Below are positions 6,378 through 7,281 of a stretch of DNA of 7,281 bases, one piece after another. The notes beneath the pieces are model-generated. The model saw only the letters and a program-made list of their open reading frames with translations. It ran no database searches and had not been told where the DNA came from. The first letter of the stretch is position 1. Every line of letters starts with the position of its first letter. The stretch covers positions 1 to 7,281 of the forward strand of contig SKZG01000493.1 of assembly GCA_007127495.1 (NCBI GenBank), in the 5' to 3' direction. The stretch comes from Planctomycetales bacterium. Lineage in GTDB: Bacteria; Planctomycetota; Planctomycetia; Pirellulales; Thermoguttaceae. The position numbers were made by a program, and so were the translations under genes.

Positions 6378-6396
6378 ACTAATCATTCGGATTATC
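6378..6396 (-). promoter_or_regulatory. Fur-box-like element upstream of the receptor
   Basis: The minus strand reads GATAATCCGAATGATTAGT, matching the Fur 19-mer at 12 of 19 positions when aligned on its GATAAT half. It lies 67-85 bases before the preferred receptor start. GATAAT here could also be a -10, but no acceptable -35 lies 16-18 bases upstream. It is weaker than the tonB site; its value comes mainly from the pairing. Confidence 0.3.
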
Positions 6397-6507
6397 AGGG
6401 CGCGGCTATTGAGGAAATATGGTTGGAGGGATAGACCGAATACGACGGTGGCGCCGATCAGGTGGCATCACCTATAGCCACCCTCGAAGCGACCAAGGGG
6501 GTCTTGA

Positions 6508-6669
6508 TGCTTGGAACTGGAACTTCTGCCGCCAAGGCGTTTGCTTAACACCTACCGGATCCTGTTGCAGTACCGCATGGACCTCTACCGTCGCGAGGCC
6601 CTGCGCGAGCAGGCCGTCGCCTCGCTGGAACGGGCCGTCGGCGCGGCCATCACGGCACCGCGCGAGTAG
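6508..6669 (+). pseudogene. Orphan C-terminal gene fragment, possibly TolC-type
   Basis: After an in-frame stop (6505-6507), 53 codons read as plausible protein, including RRLLNTYRILLQYRMDLYRR and REQAVASLERAVGAAITAPRE before a TAG. The segment is amphipathic and helix-rich, with the third-base GC bias of the neighbouring genes, and no sensible start codon or ribosome binding site. The LERAVG ending resembles the final helix of TolC/CzcC-type outer membrane efflux proteins; this is a guess from motif style. Just upstream, another frame (6435-6509) reads IATLEATKGVLM and may be part of the same gene, out of register by one base. Best view: remnant of a decayed gene. Confidence 0.4.
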
Positions 6670-6764
6670 GCAGCGGGTCGACCGGCGGCTCGAACGCCGC
6701 GGCGGACGTGGTCAGCAGGGTTGTTTTCGGCCGATCCGGTGTTTTCGTGCTCGCCGAATGGCAG

Positions 6765-6770
6765 TATAAT
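6765..6770 (+). promoter_or_regulatory. Perfect TATAAT -10 of the right-hand gene
   Basis: TATAAT (6765-6770) matches the -10 consensus exactly. The sequence 17 bases upstream is TTTTCG (6742-6747), a poor -35. A start near 6777 would give a leader of about 57 bases before the GTG at 6834. Confidence 0.55.
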
Positions 6771-6833
6771 GAGCGTACAATCAACCAGAATCCCGAAGCG
6801 TGGGACTGCATTAGCCGCTGGAGAAGATAAGCC

Positions 6834-7281
6834 GTGGACGCAGCATCGATCCGACGTCATCTGCTGCACTGCGGATACCGGCCAGCCTTGATTCAGTCGG
6901 GTTTCCAATACGGTGATGGAAAGCGCGCGAGCCTCGTCGCCTTCGCCCACCTTCCCGCCGACGCCCGATCGGCTTGCATCGCGGTACTCGACGGTTGCGA
7001 GGCGTCTCGCGACGCGGTGCTTGCGTGTCAACCGCTGGGAGCACCCATTGTTTTCGTGTGTGGCCCGGAGAGTTTGCATTGGTGGAGCCAGGATGCCGCC
7101 GGTGCGCGTCCGATCGGCAGGATTCCGGTAGCCGACGTGCCACGGTTCTTTCAGCAGCGCGGCGAGGACTTCCAGCCGAACCGGGTGTACCGCGCGAAGA
7201 CTTGGGCGCGGTTCGACAGGCAGTTCCAGCTTTCGTTCGTCGACCTCGGCTTGATGGGGGTCGTCGAGGACCAAATTGGAC
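6834..7281 (+). CDS. Unrecognised protein, N-terminal part; perhaps N-6 DNA methylase
   Basis: The frame opens at GTG 6834 and is still open at the window edge (149 codons visible). An in-frame TAA two codons upstream (6828-6830) and GGAGAA (6820-6825) eight bases before the GTG fix this start. The visible part is soluble, with no signal peptide or membrane segment. Residues 1-60 (SIRRHLLHCGYRPALIQSGF, then ASLVAFAHLPADARSACIAV) look alpha/beta, followed by PIVFVCGPESLHWWSQ (71-86), where a nucleotide-free strand-turn is likely. VYRAKTWARFDRQFQLSFVD (118-137) and LGLMGVVEDQIG (138-149) faintly recall the region before the catalytic domain of some stand-alone N-6 adenine DNA methylases. No methylase motif (such as NPPY) is within view, so function is unproven. 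That a real gene starts here is much surer. Confidence 0.7.
   Translation, partial: MDAASIRRHLLHCGYRPALIQSGFQYGDGKRASLVAFAHLPADARSACIAVLDGCEASRDAVLACQPLGAPIVFVCGPESLHWWSQDAAGARPIGRIPVADVPRFFQQRGEDFQPNRVYRAKTWARFDRQFQLSFVDLGLMGVVEDQIG

Larger units (their letters stand above)
6312..6833. other. Gene-poor region between receptor and right-hand gene
   Basis: These 522 bases contain no intact gene I can support. They hold the receptor leader and Fur-like element (6312-6420), a short piece of protein-like coding sequence (6508-6669), a GCGGC-TCGAAC-GCCGC hairpin (6685-6700) without a T-run, two GTTTTCG copies (6723-6729, 6741-6747), and the promoter of the next gene. A forward ATG frame at 6419-6769 has arginine-rich, low-complexity composition and is not credible. 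Confidence 0.5.

Noticed and set aside
6685..6700. GCGGC-6-GCCGC hairpin as a terminator
   Set aside because: No T-run follows within a usable distance, and the stem is only five base pairs.
1..7281. tRNA, rRNA or CRISPR arrays
   Set aside because: No T-loop or acceptor-stem pattern, no rRNA-like stretch, and no series of regularly spaced repeats; the only clear direct repeat is the two-copy one at 58-100.

Overview
The window looks like chromosomal DNA from a GC-rich Gram-negative-type bacterium. A planctomycete (Pirellulales-like) is my best guess, from overall protein style and the mix of strong, weak and absent Shine-Dalgarno sites. No single gene proves the lineage. There are six complete genes, one gene cut by the right edge, and no rRNA, tRNA or CRISPR array.

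Left part (1-1568): the first ~106 bases hold two copies of a 17-bp direct repeat and look like the degraded or outer end of an insertion sequence. A good sigma-70-type promoter (130-158) just beyond it drives rplU (ribosomal protein L21, 245-559). rplU faces a zinc-independent quinone oxidoreductase-like gene (complement 573-1568) with only 13 bases between them. The usual rplU partner rpmA does not follow.

Middle part (1569-3158): a 331-base divergent intergenic region leads to leuD (1900-2493, small subunit of 3-isopropylmalate dehydratase, leucine synthesis), here without leuC beside it. Next is a bifunctional-nuclease-domain (DUF151) protein (2748-3158) with a strong ribosome binding site. 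Both forward genes have a TAGAATA(A/C)CGG box upstream that may be a -10 element.

Right part (3206-6311, minus strand): a TonB-dependent outer membrane receptor (4050-6311) is followed by a tonB-like energy transducer (3206-3958). Together they form a substrate-uptake module: the receptor sits in the outer membrane and TonB couples it to the inner-membrane motor. ExbB and ExbD are not in the window. Both genes have a Fur-box-like sequence upstream (13/19 and 12/19 to the classical 19-mer). The one before tonB overlaps a -10 element and the start codon, which suggests iron control and possibly a leaderless tonB transcript. This is the most informative unlisted signal in the window.

Far right (6312-7281): a gene-poor stretch carries what looks like the orphan C-terminal end of a broken gene (6508-6669; a TolC-type efflux protein is one guess). 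A perfect TATAAT then precedes a GTG-start gene running off the edge (6834-7281). Its N-terminal 149 residues are not confidently recognised; they faintly recall the N-terminal region of some N-6 adenine DNA methylases.
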